The notes below the pieces were generated by a model. That model had not been told where the DNA came from. It saw only the letters and a program-made list of their open reading frames with translations, and made no database searches. Shown here piece after piece: positions 5,817-6,430 of a DNA stretch of 6,430 nt (position 1 is the first letter of the stretch; each line of letters starts with the position of its first letter). The stretch comes from Planctomycetota bacterium (lineage in GTDB: Bacteria > Planctomycetota > UBA1135). Both the position numbers and the translations under genes were made by a program. The DNA lies in NCBI GenBank assembly GCA_027021325.1, contig JALUUN010000599.1:1-6430 (forward strand). The letters are read 5' to 3'.

Positions 5817-6430
5817 ATGCGTCCGGCCGCCACCGCCATGCTGGCCCTCGCGCTCCTGGCGGGCTGTTCCGCCTTGAACCGCGGGTCCCTGGAGGAGGGA
5901 GACCGCCTCTACGCCCTGGGACGCTACGCCGAGGCCCTGGCCGAGTACCGGGCGGCCGCCGGAGAGCATCCCGGGCCCGAACTCGAGGAGCGCATCCGGC
6001 TGGCCCGCTTCCAGGTGCTGGCCGAGGCGGCGCGCGAGGCCATCCACCTCGAGCAGCCCGAGCAGGCCCTGGCCTGGCTCGACCGGGCCGAGGAGGTCCT
6101 GCCCGAGCATCCCCTGACCGGAGAGCTCCGGCGGCGCGCTGCCGAGCAGCTTTCGGAGATGATCACTCGGGAGGCCTTCGAGCATCTGAGCGAGGACGAG
6201 CCGGCCGCCGCGGTGGTTCTCTTCGGCGAGGCCCTGCGCTGGAACCCCGGGAATGCCCGGGCCCAGAGCGGTCTGGCCGAGGCCCGGGTGGAGGCGGAAC
6301 AACGCTTCGCCAAGGGCGAGGATCTCTTCCTCCAGGGAGTCGAGGCCTTGCGCGAGGCCCGCGATGGCCGGGCCCTGACCTATCTCGCCCACGCCCGGGA
6401 CTACTGGGGAGAGGGCAGCCGCGCCGGCGA
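5817..6430 (+). CDS. TPR-repeat lipoprotein (3' end missing)
   Basis: Seen: 204 codons are open to the window end. A short signal peptide has a hydrophobic core (about 8-15) and the lipobox LAGC, with lipidation at Cys17. Ser at the +2 position favours outer-membrane sorting by the Lol rule known in proteobacteria. The mature part is helical with TPR-like spacing: GDRLYALGRYAEALAEY (28-44) is a good TPR, followed by less regular units at about 72-98, 117-144 and one starting near 170. The gene begins 75 bases after lptG, behind a weak terminator candidate, and appears to have its own promoter. Known: TPR lipoproteins act as scaffolds in secretin, pilus, polysaccharide-export or outer-membrane assembly. 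The specific role here is not recognisable, and no enzyme motif is visible. Confidence 0.85.
   Translation, partial: MRPAATAMLALALLAGCSALNRGSLEEGDRLYALGRYAEALAEYRAAAGEHPGPELEERIRLARFQVLAEAAREAIHLEQPEQALAWLDRAEEVLPEHPLTGELRRRAAEQLSEMITREAFEHLSEDEPAAAVVLFGEALRWNPGNARAQSGLAEARVEAEQRFAKGEDLFLQGVEALREARDGRALTYLAHARDYWGEGSRAG

Noticed and set aside
5193..6392. Minus-strand 399-residue open frame across the end of lptG and the lipoprotein gene
   Set aside because: It spans two well-supported plus-strand genes and the gap between them, and has Gly/Gln-rich low-complexity composition.

Overview
The window is very GC-rich throughout and comes from a diderm (Gram-negative-type) bacterium that makes lipopolysaccharide. 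It carries both LptF- and LptG-type permeases, an outer-membrane-type lipoprotein and Wzx/Wzy-style polysaccharide genes. The sequence alone does not fix the phylum. High-GC proteobacteria (delta- or gamma-like) or another high-GC diderm lineage all fit. No tRNA, rRNA, CRISPR array, insertion sequence or integration site was seen.

Layout: positions 2-757 (+) are the 3' part of an O-antigen ligase/polymerase-family membrane protein. It overlaps by 11 bases a GumC/Wzz-type chain-length co-polymerase without a kinase domain (747-2093, +). Together they look like the end of a surface-polysaccharide cluster. Facing them, and overlapping the second gene's 3' end by 59 bases, is a minus-strand gene (2035-3441) encoding an unusual 468-residue protein with two kinase-like halves; the second resembles LPS-core (WaaP/Kdo-kinase type) kinases. 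Diverging from it across 58 bases is an lptF-lptG pair (3500-4657 and 4659-5741, one base between them). After a 75-base gap with a weak terminator candidate, a TPR lipoprotein gene starts at 5817 and runs off the window end.

How the genes fit together: most of the products concern the cell envelope. The first two would polymerise or ligate a glycan and set its length. LptF and LptG form the inner-membrane permease that extracts LPS for transport to the outer membrane. The kinase-like protein sits directly beside the LPS exporter genes and may phosphorylate an LPS core sugar; that substrate is an inference. The lipoprotein is probably an envelope assembly or scaffold factor of unknown role.

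The two most notable observations are the internal duplication in the kinase-like protein, with matching key residues about 222 residues apart, and the identical hexamer CACAAT exactly six bases before the start codons of both lptF and the lipoprotein gene. Neither gene has a usable Shine-Dalgarno, which suggests leaderless transcripts.
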